A DNA stretch of 64,000 nt from Sulfuriferula sp047300855. Lineage in GTDB: Bacteria > Pseudomonadota > Gammaproteobacteria > Burkholderiales > Sulfuriferulaceae. The stretch spans positions 2,728,001 through 2,792,000 of the forward strand of contig NZ_CP170197.1 of NCBI RefSeq assembly GCF_047300855.1, given 5' to 3'. The translations under genes and the position numbers were made by a program. Shown here piece after piece: positions 9,246 through 17,735 of this stretch; position 1 is the first letter of the stretch, and every line of letters starts with the position of its first letter. The notes under the pieces are model-generated. The model worked only from the letters and a program-made list of their open reading frames with translations. It was not told where the DNA came from and ran no database searches.

Positions 9246-10411
9246 GCCTGCTGCTCAAGGCCTTGAAACAGGCCGGTGACAAGTCTGCGGGGGGCGGGGC
9301 GCGTAATCCGTCCGCGACACTGGCCGATTCGTTGTCGCTTGAACCCATCAGCGGACCTGCATCTGACGGCATCCCTTACGCCGGCAGGGAAAATGCCGCG
9401 CCCAGGTTCAACTCGGCCCAGGCTGCCTGGTACACGCCATGGCTGTCGGGCCAGCGTTCAATAGTGCCGGTAATCGCGGTGTTAGCCGCCTTGTTCATGC
9501 TGATTTACGGTGCATTCGTCTATTGGCAGACCCGTACACCACCCGCGCCGGCGATTGCGGTGACACAGCGCAGCAGTGCGCCTGTCATCCACTCGCCCGT
9601 TACCGCGCCCACCCCGCCCGCTGCTGCCTCCAGCCAGGTGCCCGTTTCCGCCTTGCCCGAAATCCAGCCCGCCATACAGCCTGCCCCTGCCGCCGTGCCC
9701 ACCCGCCCGGCCAAGACCGACCCCATGCCGCAGTGGGGTAGCGGCGATGTGATACGCGATTCCTTGTCCACCGAGCATAAACAGACTGCGGTGACCCCGC
9801 GCGCCACCTACAAACCGCTGCCGTTTGCAATGCAGACGGAGCGCATTAATCCGCAACTTCAGGACGCCTATCAGGCATACCAGGCCGGGCGCACGCGCGA
9901 AGCGCGCAACCTGTATCTGCAAATTCCCGACGGCGAGCGCAATGTGGATGTGCAACTCGGCCTGGCCGCCATCGCCCTGCGCGACAACAATACCCCGGCG
10001 GCTGCCCATTATTACCAGCGCGTGCTGGAGCTTGATCCGCGCAACATCACTGCCAACAGCGCCTTGATCAACATGATGGGCGACGCCGATCCGAACGCTT
10101 CGGAGCAGCGCCTGAAAACACTCATCGCCAGCCAGCCGTCTGCACAATTGTATTTTTCGCTGGGTAATCTGTATGCCGGACAAATGCGTTGGCCGGATGC
10201 CGAGCAGGCATACTTCGAAGCGTATCAAAAGAATCCTGCCAATGCCGATTACGCCTACAATCTCGCGGTCAGCCTGGAACATATCAATCAGAGCAAACCC
10301 GCACTCAATTACTACCAAAAGGCGCGCGACCTGATGCAGCCGGGCAATGTCCAGTTTGACCCGGTACGCCTGGATGCGCGCATCAACCAACTCAAAGCGC
10401 GGCAGGAATAA
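9242..10411 (+). CDS. mshN: MshN-like TPR protein, inner-membrane anchored
   Basis: A 389-residue bitopic protein. A short cytoplasmic head (SLLLKALKQA, typical of MshN/GspA-B-like partners) is followed by one membrane segment near residues 75-98, a long Pro/Ala-rich periplasmic linker and at least four tetratricopeptide repeats in the C-terminal half. In MSHA systems MshN probably links the ATPase platform with periplasmic components. The start chosen is GTG 9242, which overlaps the mshL stop (GTGA) and has GGAG 7 nt upstream; an in-frame ATG at 9206 lies inside mshL and would add an Arg-rich leader. It is followed 2 nt later by mshE. The symbol is by position and architecture. Confidence 0.75.
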   Translation: MSLLLKALKQAGDKSAGGGARNPSATLADSLSLEPISGPASDGIPYAGRENAAPRFNSAQAAWYTPWLSGQRSIVPVIAVLAALFMLIYGAFVYWQTRTPPAPAIAVTQRSSAPVIHSPVTAPTPPAAASSQVPVSALPEIQPAIQPAPAAVPTRPAKTDPMPQWGSGDVIRDSLSTEHKQTAVTPRATYKPLPFAMQTERINPQLQDAYQAYQAGRTREARNLYLQIPDGERNVDVQLGLAAIALRDNNTPAAAHYYQRVLELDPRNITANSALINMMGDADPNASEQRLKTLIASQPSAQLYFSLGNLYAGQMRWPDAEQAYFEAYQKNPANADYAYNLAVSLEHINQSKPALNYYQKARDLMQPGNVQFDPVRLDARINQLKARQE

Positions 10412-10413
10412 GT

Positions 10414-12129
10414 TTGGCGGAAGCGCGCAAAACTCTGCGTCTGGGTGAAATGCTGGTGCAGCAAGGTCTGATCACCCTGGACCAGCTGCGTATCACACTC
10501 AAGGAACAGCAACACACCAACCTGCCGCTCGGACGCCTGCTGGTCAAGCTCGGCTTCATCACCGAGGCCGTGATCCGCGACCAGCTCGCCCACACCATCG
10601 GCCAGACCAGCCTCGATCTCGCCAATGTGGTGGCCGACCCGGAAGCGCTCAAGCTGATCTCGGAAGACTTCGCGCGCCGCCATCACCTGCTGCCCATCGC
10701 GTTTGATGCGCAGCGCCAGGTACTGGTCGTCGCCATTACCGACATGTTCAATGTGGTGGCGCTGGATCACCTGCGCGCACTGCTGGGCGCGGGTGTCGAG
10801 GTGGATACGGTGCTGTCGGGCGAAGCGCAGCTGCTCGAGGCGATCGATAATTTCTACGGCTTCGAGCTGTCGGTGGACGGCATCCTGCGCGAAATCGAAA
10901 CCGGCGAGGTGGACTATCAGAGCCTTGCCATGGACACCGAGGAATATACCCAGCCGGTGGTGCGGCTGGTCGGCTCGCTGCTGGTGGACGCGGTCAAGCG
11001 CAGCGCGTCGGACATCCACTTCGAGCCGGAGCAAGCCTTCCTGCGCATACGTTATCGTATCGACGGCGTGCTGGAGCAGGTGCGCTCCCTGCACAAGAGT
11101 TACTGGCCCGGCATCGCAGTGCGCCTCAAGGTCATCTCCGGCATGAACATCGCCGAAAACCGTGCCCCGCAGGACGGGCGGCTGTCGCTCACCCTGCACG
11201 GGCGGCCGATTGATTTCCGTGTTTCCAGCCAGCCCACCATCCACGGCGAGAACATTGTGCTGCGCGTGCTGGACCGGGAAAAATCCATTATCCCGCTGGC
11301 CAACATGGATCTGCCAGCCGACACCTACACTTCGTTACAGGCCATGATGGCGCGGCCGGAAGGCATACTCATCATCACCGGCCCGACCGGCTCCGGCAAG
11401 ACGACTACGCTGTATTCGCTGCTCACTCACCGCAATGACGAAACCGTCAACATCATGACCCTGGAAGACCCGGTGGAATACCCGGTCACGCTGATGCGCC
11501 AGACCTCGGTCAATGAAACGCTCAAGCTGGATTTCGCCAACGGCATCCGCTCCATCATGCGCCAGGATCCGGACATCATTCTGGTGGGCGAGATTCGCGA
11601 CCGCGACACTGCGGAGATGGCATTCCGCGCCGCCATGACCGGTCACCAGGTATTCACCACCCTGCATACCAACTCCGCACTGGGCGCGTTTCCGCGCCTG
11701 TTGGACATCGGCATCGTCCCCGACATCATGGCCGGCAATATCATCGGCGTGGTGGCGCAGCGCCTGGTGCGCGTGTTGTGCCCGCACTGCCGGGCGGCAT
11801 ACATACCCGACGTCAACGAACAAAACCTGCTGGGCTGGCGCGCCAATGATCATCCGCCGATTTACCGCGCCGTGGGTTGCCCGGCCTGCAATAACAAAGG
11901 CTATCGCGGACGCATGGCATTAATGGAACTGTTACGCATGGATAGCGAACTCGACGACCTGGTCGGACGCCGCGCCAGTCACCGCGAAATCCACAACGCA
12001 GCCGTGGAACGGGGCTACCGCAGCCTGGCCCTGGACGGTATCAACCGCGTGCTGGAAGGCAAGACCAGCCTGTCCGAAGTATCGCGCGTGGTTGATTTGA
12101 CGCAACGTGTATTGACTAAAAAGCCCTAG
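10414..12129 (+). CDS. mshE: MshE-like pilus extension ATPase with c-di-GMP-binding MshEN domain
   Basis: A 571-residue GspE/PilB-family assembly ATPase. The N-terminus has two adjacent 24-residue MshEN motifs separated by five residues. The first (residues 9-32) fits the published c-di-GMP consensus RLGxx-hh-xxG-hh-x4-Lx3-LxxQ at every position. The second (38-61) starts PLG and is slightly relaxed. The ATPase core has Walker A GPTGSGKTTT, Asp box DPDIILVGEIRD and a C-terminal Cys4 zinc site (CPHC and CPAC). It powers pilus polymerisation in the cytoplasm and probably does so only when c-di-GMP is bound. The start is TTG 10414, 2 nt after mshN, with AGGA upstream. Confidence 0.92.
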   Translation: MAEARKTLRLGEMLVQQGLITLDQLRITLKEQQHTNLPLGRLLVKLGFITEAVIRDQLAHTIGQTSLDLANVVADPEALKLISEDFARRHHLLPIAFDAQRQVLVVAITDMFNVVALDHLRALLGAGVEVDTVLSGEAQLLEAIDNFYGFELSVDGILREIETGEVDYQSLAMDTEEYTQPVVRLVGSLLVDAVKRSASDIHFEPEQAFLRIRYRIDGVLEQVRSLHKSYWPGIAVRLKVISGMNIAENRAPQDGRLSLTLHGRPIDFRVSSQPTIHGENIVLRVLDREKSIIPLANMDLPADTYTSLQAMMARPEGILIITGPTGSGKTTTLYSLLTHRNDETVNIMTLEDPVEYPVTLMRQTSVNETLKLDFANGIRSIMRQDPDIILVGEIRDRDTAEMAFRAAMTGHQVFTTLHTNSALGAFPRLLDIGIVPDIMAGNIIGVVAQRLVRVLCPHCRAAYIPDVNEQNLLGWRANDHPPIYRAVGCPACNNKGYRGRMALMELLRMDSELDDLVGRRASHREIHNAAVERGYRSLALDGINRVLEGKTSLSEVSRVVDLTQRVLTKKP

Positions 12130-12133
12130 CCCC

Positions 12134-13339
12134 ATGCCCTACTTCAGTTACCGCGCTATTGACCAGCTGGGCCGCAGCAATCGCGGCAGCCTGTCTGCGG
12201 CCAACGAAGTCGATCTGGAATTGCGCTTGCGCCGCATGGGCCTGGATCTGGTCACGCTGCGCCAGATGGACAGCCGCGCCAGCAGCTTTGCCCGGGGCGC
12301 AGCCAGCCGCCGCGACCTGATCACCTTCTGTTTCCACCTCGAACAAATCAGCCGCGCCGGCATACCCATTCTGGACGGTGTGCGCGACCTGCGCGACAGC
12401 ATGGACAACCCGCGTTTTCGCGACATACTCACCGCACTGCTGGAGGACATGGAAGGCGGCAGACTGATGTCGCAGGCGCTGGCTGCACATCCGGCGGTGT
12501 TCGATACCGTCATCGTCAATCTGGTCAAGGCGGGCGAGCAGACCGGCCTGATGCGTGAAGTATTTGAAAACCTCGGCAACAGCCTCAAGCGCCAGGATGA
12601 ACTCGCCGCGCAAACCAAGCGCCTGCTGATCTACCCGACCATTGTTCTGAGCATGGTAGGTATCATCATCCTGCTGCTGTTGCTGTTCCTGGTGCCGCAG
12701 ATTGCCGATCTGATCAAGAACATGGGCGTCGCGCTGCCCATCCAGACCCGCGTGCTGCTATGGCTATCCCAGGCTCTGCGCAACTGGTGGCCATTGTTCC
12801 TGATCCTGCCCGTGGCGCTCGGCAGCGCCCTGTTCGTCACCCTGCGCGCCAGCGAACGCGCACGCTTCATCGCCGACGACGTCAAACTGCGCCTGCCGGT
12901 AATCGGCCCCATCCTGCAAAAAATCGCGCTGGCGCGCTTCAGCAATTTCTTTGCGCTGATGTACCGTTCCGGCATCACCATACTCGACGCCCTGCGTGCC
13001 GGCGAAGATATCGCCGCCAATCGGGTGATCGCGGATGCTATCCGTCGCGCCGCGGCGCGCATCGGTAATGGCGAGGGGCTGACCGAAAGTTTCCAGAGCC
13101 TGAGTGTGTTCCCGCCATTGGTGATCCGCATGTTGCGTGTCGGCGAAACCACCGGCGCGCTGGATAGCGCGCTGGAAAACGTGAGCTATTTCTATACCCG
13201 CGAAGTTTCCGAATCCATCGATAAATCCCTGAAAATACTGGAACCGGCATTGACTGTGGTGCTCGGTCTGGTCATGGCGGTCATCGTCGGCTCGGTGCTG
13301 TTGCCGATGTACGATGTGATCGGCAACTTGAAACTATGA
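12134..13339 (+). CDS. mshG: MshG-like pilus platform protein (PilC/GspF family)
   Basis: A 401-residue polytopic inner-membrane protein with two tandem T2SSF domains and three membrane segments: near residues 170-192, 215-238 and the extreme C-terminus (372-393). It has the family starting pattern YRAIDQLGR and the repeated RAGIPILDG / RSGITILDA motif. It is the platform on which the MshE ATPase acts to extract pilin from the membrane. ATG 12134 lies 4 nt after mshE, and its stop overlaps the next start (ATGA). Confidence 0.92.
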   Translation: MPYFSYRAIDQLGRSNRGSLSAANEVDLELRLRRMGLDLVTLRQMDSRASSFARGAASRRDLITFCFHLEQISRAGIPILDGVRDLRDSMDNPRFRDILTALLEDMEGGRLMSQALAAHPAVFDTVIVNLVKAGEQTGLMREVFENLGNSLKRQDELAAQTKRLLIYPTIVLSMVGIIILLLLLFLVPQIADLIKNMGVALPIQTRVLLWLSQALRNWWPLFLILPVALGSALFVTLRASERARFIADDVKLRLPVIGPILQKIALARFSNFFALMYRSGITILDALRAGEDIAANRVIADAIRRAAARIGNGEGLTESFQSLSVFPPLVIRMLRVGETTGALDSALENVSYFYTREVSESIDKSLKILEPALTVVLGLVMAVIVGSVLLPMYDVIGNLKL

Positions 13340-14871
13340 TATTCACCTCGCAACTACTGATTTATGTTTGCGCCTGGAATATCACGGTCGCCTGCCGGCG
13401 TGCCGGCAAACTGCGCCTGATCGGACAATTCGACGCTGACGAAGGCGGACGGCGCGCCTTTGCCGCCACGCTGCAACTGTTTAAAGGCAGCCCGGTATCG
13501 GTGATGGTGGATAGCGTGGACGAGGACTACCGCCTGGAAACGCTGCCCCACGTCATTGGCAGTGCGCGGCGCGAGATGCTGGAGCGCCGCCTGCGCCAGG
13601 TCAGCCGCAATGCACTGTTTAGCGCCGCCTGGCCGCAAGGCCGCGAAACCAGCGGACGCCATGACGATCGTTACCTGTTCATCATCCTGAGCAATCACGA
13701 TGCGGTACGCCCATGGCTGGATTTGCTGCACCAGCATGGCGTGCATCTGGCGGAGCTGACCGTATTGCCCGCCATCAGCCACGTCCTGTTGCAGCGCATC
13801 GGACCCGCCGAGCCCCATGTCCTGCTCGTCTCCGAGCATAGCGGCGGCTTGCGCCTGTCTTATTTCGAGCATGGCAATCTGCGTTTCTCGCGTCTTACCG
13901 CACCGGAAAGCACCGATGGCCGCGCTCCGGATATCGCCAGCGAGATCAACAAAACCGATCTGTATCTGAACAGTCAGCGCCTGATGCCGCGTGACGCGCA
14001 GCTTGCGGTATATGTTCTCGATCCGGGAAACAGTTACACCAGCCTGTGCCGCGAAATCAACAACGAGAACAAAAATCTCATCTGTCAGACAGTCGGTTCC
14101 GCCGCATTGGCAAAATTGGCCGGCGTGGACGAGTCGCTACTGCACAAGACGGTAGATGTGACTTATCTGGCCGTATTGGGGCGTAGACGCGCGGCGGTCA
14201 ATTTGGCACCCCCCACCTATACTCGCGGTTATGCGCAATTGCTGTTGCGGCATAAACTTTACACGGCGGCGTTTGCCGTGCTGGTGACCACACTCGCCAT
14301 GAGCGGCTATCTTTTCGCACGCCAGCATGATCTCGAACAGCAACGTCTGATCACACAGGATCGCATCCAGAAACAGGCCAGCCTGTACCACGCAGTACAA
14401 CTGGCGCTTCCGCAAGCACCCACATCGCCGCAAAACCTGAAACGTGTGGTCGAGACTGCACGCGCGCTATATGCCGCACCTCGACCCATGAGCGATTTCG
14501 CCCGTGTCAGCCAGGCGCTGGAGGCGGTTCCCGAGATTGCCGTCCTGCGCCTGCACTGGATCGATCACGACGGCGCCGATAGCACCACACCGCAGCCTTC
14601 TGCCACAGGAAAAACGACCGTTCCGGTTTTGCGCGCCGTGTATTTCGAAGGCGAAGTCACTCCCTTCCAGGGTGACTATAAAGCTGCATTAGCCAGCATC
14701 GAACATTTTTCCGCCACTTTGCGCAGCGAACCCGGCGTTGCCGAAGTACAGACCCTGACACTGCCGATAAACACCGACCCGACTACCACGCTGGATGAAT
14801 CCCTGCACGCCGGCAGCAATGCGCCGGGCGCGCGTTTCAAGCTCAAACTGCTCATGAGGCCAACGCAATGA
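13336..14871 (+). CDS. Pilus alignment protein, MshI/PilM-PilN-like
   Basis: A 511-residue protein in the place of MshI. The first 290 residues are soluble and weakly suggest the actin-like PilM/GspL fold. One membrane segment follows near residues 310-330, then a coiled-coil and a periplasmic domain as in PilN. It would therefore combine PilM and PilN roles, bridging the cytoplasmic ATPase and periplasmic ring. No nucleotide-binding motif is obvious, and I recognise the family only by position and topology. It is coupled by ATGA overlaps to both mshG and the PilO-like gene. No alternative role suggests itself, but the homology claim needs profile support. Confidence 0.6.
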   Translation: MIFTSQLLIYVCAWNITVACRRAGKLRLIGQFDADEGGRRAFAATLQLFKGSPVSVMVDSVDEDYRLETLPHVIGSARREMLERRLRQVSRNALFSAAWPQGRETSGRHDDRYLFIILSNHDAVRPWLDLLHQHGVHLAELTVLPAISHVLLQRIGPAEPHVLLVSEHSGGLRLSYFEHGNLRFSRLTAPESTDGRAPDIASEINKTDLYLNSQRLMPRDAQLAVYVLDPGNSYTSLCREINNENKNLICQTVGSAALAKLAGVDESLLHKTVDVTYLAVLGRRRAAVNLAPPTYTRGYAQLLLRHKLYTAAFAVLVTTLAMSGYLFARQHDLEQQRLITQDRIQKQASLYHAVQLALPQAPTSPQNLKRVVETARALYAAPRPMSDFARVSQALEAVPEIAVLRLHWIDHDGADSTTPQPSATGKTTVPVLRAVYFEGEVTPFQGDYKAALASIEHFSATLRSEPGVAEVQTLTLPINTDPTTTLDESLHAGSNAPGARFKLKLLMRPTQ

Positions 14872-15485
14872 AGGCAGCGCTGGAAAATCTCAAAGCTGCG
14901 CGTCTGGCGCTACTCGCATTGTTGATGGCCGTCGTGCTGGGCGTATTGCTGGTGCACTACGCGCTGCAGGCCAAACAGGCCGCCCAGCAGCGCCTGGGAC
15001 AGTTGCAAATGGCGCTCAACGAAGCGCAACGCAAGCTGTCGCAATCCGGCAGCGAAAAAGACCTGGTGCAGCAATATCTGGACGCCTACCACGCCCTGCA
15101 AACGCGCGGCTTTATCGGCCCCGATCAACGCCTGGCGTGGCGCGACGCATTGGCCGATGCCGGGCGCCGTCTCGCCATCCGCGACCTGAAGTTCAGCATC
15201 GGCCCTCAGCAAGCCTACACCGGCGTGGTGCCGGTCGATGTCGGCAAGATGGTGTTGCATGAAGCGCCAGTCCATCTGACCGGCCAGCTGTTCGACGAAA
15301 ACGATCTGGCGCGGCTGATCGACCTCCTGGCCAGCCAACCCAACGGCATTCTGGGTGTGCGCGACTGCGAACTGAAACGCAGCAGTATTCAGCTGCCCAG
15401 CCCTAATGAACCGCAACTGCAAACGCGATGCAGCTTCGCCTGGTATACCTTGAGCCCCGGCGTAACTGACAGGAGTGCACCATGA
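14868..15485 (+). CDS. PilO/MshJ-like pilus assembly protein
   Basis: A 205-residue bitopic protein with a single membrane helix at about residues 12-32, then a coiled coil (roughly 33-65) and a small periplasmic domain. This is the topology of PilO, GspM and MshJ, which dimerise with the PilN-like protein to align the inner-membrane platform. It overlaps its neighbours on both sides by 4 nt (ATGA), so its expression is coupled to theirs. Primary-sequence similarity to characterised MshJ is not visible by eye, so the assignment rests on topology and operon position. Confidence 0.6.
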   Translation: MKAALENLKAARLALLALLMAVVLGVLLVHYALQAKQAAQQRLGQLQMALNEAQRKLSQSGSEKDLVQQYLDAYHALQTRGFIGPDQRLAWRDALADAGRRLAIRDLKFSIGPQQAYTGVVPVDVGKMVLHEAPVHLTGQLFDENDLARLIDLLASQPNGILGVRDCELKRSSIQLPSPNEPQLQTRCSFAWYTLSPGVTDRSAP

Positions 15486-15979
15486 AGAAGTGTATCGTCA
15501 GTCTGCTGCTGTTCGTTCTGCTGAGTCCGGCATACGCCACCAGCCTGTCGGGACGTCTGTTCTACACCCCGGCGCAGCGTACCCAGATCGAAGCCGGTCG
15601 CAATCGCGGCACACCAACCCCTGCAGATACCGCCCCCGCCGCGGGAGATACGCTCTACAACGGCTATGTGACGCGCAGCGACGGCAGCACCACCCTCTGG
15701 ATAAACGGCCAGCCGCGCCGAATGCAGCCTGCGTCAGGCACGCCGGGCAAGCTCAAACTGCCCGCCATCCCCGCGCTCAAACCAGGCCAGGAATTCAACA
15801 CCCAGTATGGCCGGATACTCGAGCCCTACGAGCGCCCCGCTGCAGTACTGGCCGTGCAGCCCGCCGTTCCCGCTGCGCGCAAAACGCAACGCAACTCGTT
15901 GCCGGACGGCGATGACGCACCCGGCGACTCATCCCATGAGGGCGACTCGGCCCAGCCGCCCGCCGCCAGCGAACACTAA
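15482..15979 (+). CDS. Exported MshK/PilP-like small periplasmic protein
   Basis: A 165-residue protein with a cleavable signal peptide (charged MKK, hydrophobic core, likely cut after residue 19-20 near AYA-T). The mature start contains GRLFYTPAQR, a motif I associate with MshK-like proteins encoded beside PilO homologues, and then a GYVTRSDGSTTLWINGQ segment resembling a small beta module. The last 50 residues are low-complexity and acidic. It probably links inner-membrane and secretin components, as PilP does. It sits between the PilO-like gene (ATGA overlap) and the first prepilin-like gene (2 nt gap). Confidence 0.6.
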   Translation: MKKCIVSLLLFVLLSPAYATSLSGRLFYTPAQRTQIEAGRNRGTPTPADTAPAAGDTLYNGYVTRSDGSTTLWINGQPRRMQPASGTPGKLKLPAIPALKPGQEFNTQYGRILEPYERPAAVLAVQPAVPAARKTQRNSLPDGDDAPGDSSHEGDSAQPPAASEH

Positions 15980-15981
15980 TC

Positions 15982-16968
15982 ATGCGCACCCCGCCCTCCC
16001 TGCCCAGGCAGCAACGCGGCGCGTTGCTGATCCTGCTGGTGATTGCGCTGGGCGTCCTCGCGGTAACCCTGTTCGTCGGCATGCTGTCGAGTTCCGCAAT
16101 ACAGAATGAGCGGGACAAGAAGACTGCGGTCGCGCTGGCGGAGGCGAAGACAGCGTTGATCGGGTGGTCAGCTTCGCGTTCAAGCAATACAAGCAATTAC
16201 ACACCCGGACAACTCCCCTGCCCCGAAGATCTGAGTCTCATAGGCTTGCCCACTGAAGGGACAGCAGCCAGCTCATGTACGCTTCCAGCTAGCGGGCGCC
16301 TACCTTGGAAAACCCTTAAAATAGGTGACATCCGTGACGGCTACGGCGAAAAATTGTGGTACGCCATTTCCAACGGTTTTCGCTCGTCGCCAATTAACAG
16401 CATGACACAAGCGCAATTAACCGTGGATGGCGTGCCGAACAGCGCGGTAGCGATTATTTTTTCGGCAGGGCCACCGATTGCCGGGCAGGTGCGCCCCATC
16501 CCAACAGCCTCCTCACCGCCACTCATCAGCAATTACCTGGAAGGCAGCAACAATGATGGCGACAACCAATTCGTGACCCAGGGTCCTGCGGGAACTTTCA
16601 ACGATAAATTACTAACCGTGACACATCACGACCTGTTCTCAGTAGTCGAGCGACGGATTGCTAATATCATCATTGGAACAGACACCACCATCATGGGTGC
16701 CAGCACCCCTCCTGACTCGGGCTTGCGCTACGCCTATTTACATCAACTCCCCGAGCACTCTTACCCAACCAGCCCACTGGATTATGACCTGCTGTCCTAC
16801 GATAGCTATACGAAAAAAATGCTCACAGACAAAGATGCCAACAACCACAGCTGGGAAACGGTCGTCGGTTATACAACATCCAACTCAAATTTCATTGCGC
16901 AACTCAATCTGAGATACTGCACTGCCAAGACCACGTCCGGGCAAGCTGGCATCATAACGTGTCATTAG
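15982..16968 (+). CDS. Prepilin-like protein lacking Glu5 (MshP/PilX-type)
   Basis: A 328-residue protein with a pilin-like N-terminus: QQRG, then a long hydrophobic helix starting ALLILLVIALG. The canonical Glu at position +5 of the mature form is absent, as in some minor or tip pilins. The globular part holds a block also present in the next gene: LPCP, then a Pro-Trp-x-Thr-Leu step and an L-x-Y-A-I/V element. Its base composition is lower in GC than the assembly genes upstream, which is common for surface-exposed pilus genes. It probably acts as a minor pilin or initiator; cleavage by a prepilin peptidase (not in this window) is expected after the Gly. Confidence 0.65.
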   Translation: MRTPPSLPRQQRGALLILLVIALGVLAVTLFVGMLSSSAIQNERDKKTAVALAEAKTALIGWSASRSSNTSNYTPGQLPCPEDLSLIGLPTEGTAASSCTLPASGRLPWKTLKIGDIRDGYGEKLWYAISNGFRSSPINSMTQAQLTVDGVPNSAVAIIFSAGPPIAGQVRPIPTASSPPLISNYLEGSNNDGDNQFVTQGPAGTFNDKLLTVTHHDLFSVVERRIANIIIGTDTTIMGASTPPDSGLRYAYLHQLPEHSYPTSPLDYDLLSYDSYTKKMLTDKDANNHSWETVVGYTTSNSNFIAQLNLRYCTAKTTSGQAGIITCH

Positions 16969-16976
16969 GAATGAAG

Positions 16977-17732
16977 ATGCACACTATCCATACTGTGTGT
17001 CGACAAGATTCTCACGCGCGTGGCTTCACGTTGATCGAAATGGCCATCGTGTTGATTATTCTCACGCTGGTGGTTGGTGGTGCGCTGGTGCCACTCGGTG
17101 CCCAGATCGAACAGCGCCAACGTGCAGAAACCCAGCGCACGCTCGATGAAATCAAGGAAGCATTAATCGGCTATACACTCTCGCATGGCGTATTGCCTTG
17201 CCCTTCTGATAAAGACGCAATCACCGGAAATCCAAACGGCAAAGCAATCAACAACTGCACGACCAGCGTCATCGCAACGGGTTATATCCCTTGGGACACG
17301 TTAGGTGTAAATAACAAGGACGCCTGGAATAATTTAATCCGGTACGCAGTAGCTACAAAATTTGCCGATACCAGCAACCCCTTTACGCTGGATACCACAT
17401 CACTTAACTCAACGAATACGATCACTATTCAGACTCGCAATACAACCGGAACAATAGTCACGATCAGCTCAACAATACCGGCGACTGTGTTTTCGCTGGG
17501 CAAAAACGGTTACGGTGCGCTGAGTGCCGATTTCATTGCTCAAAGCAGCGTCCCAGCCAGCAATCTGGATGAAAAACAGAATATCAGCCCCAATTCACTC
17601 ACCTACTTCAGCCGCACCCCGGCGCCTGCTGGCACAGCCACAACAGTCGGCGGTGAATTCGACGACATGGTTGTCTGGATTTCCCCCAACATCCTCTACA
17701 ACCGCATGGTTGCCGCCGGCAAGCTGCCGTAA
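16977..17732 (+). CDS. Type IV prepilin-like protein, last gene of pilus operon
   Basis: A prepilin of 251 residues from ATG 16977. The leader ends in HARG followed by FTLIEMAIVLIILTLV, with the canonical Phe1 and Glu5. The frame opens at GTG 16959 inside the previous gene, and another ATG at 16971 is too close to the AGGA at 16966; ATG 16977 has that AGGA at proper spacing. The body shares the LPCP / IPWDTLG / YAV block with the upstream gene. It ends 3 nt before the stop of the convergent histidine kinase. It is either a minor pilin or the structural pilin of the operon. Confidence 0.75.
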   Translation: MHTIHTVCRQDSHARGFTLIEMAIVLIILTLVVGGALVPLGAQIEQRQRAETQRTLDEIKEALIGYTLSHGVLPCPSDKDAITGNPNGKAINNCTTSVIATGYIPWDTLGVNNKDAWNNLIRYAVATKFADTSNPFTLDTTSLNSTNTITIQTRNTTGTIVTISSTIPATVFSLGKNGYGALSADFIAQSSVPASNLDEKQNISPNSLTYFSRTPAPAGTATTVGGEFDDMVVWISPNILYNRMVAAGKLP

Positions 17733-17735
17733 GCT

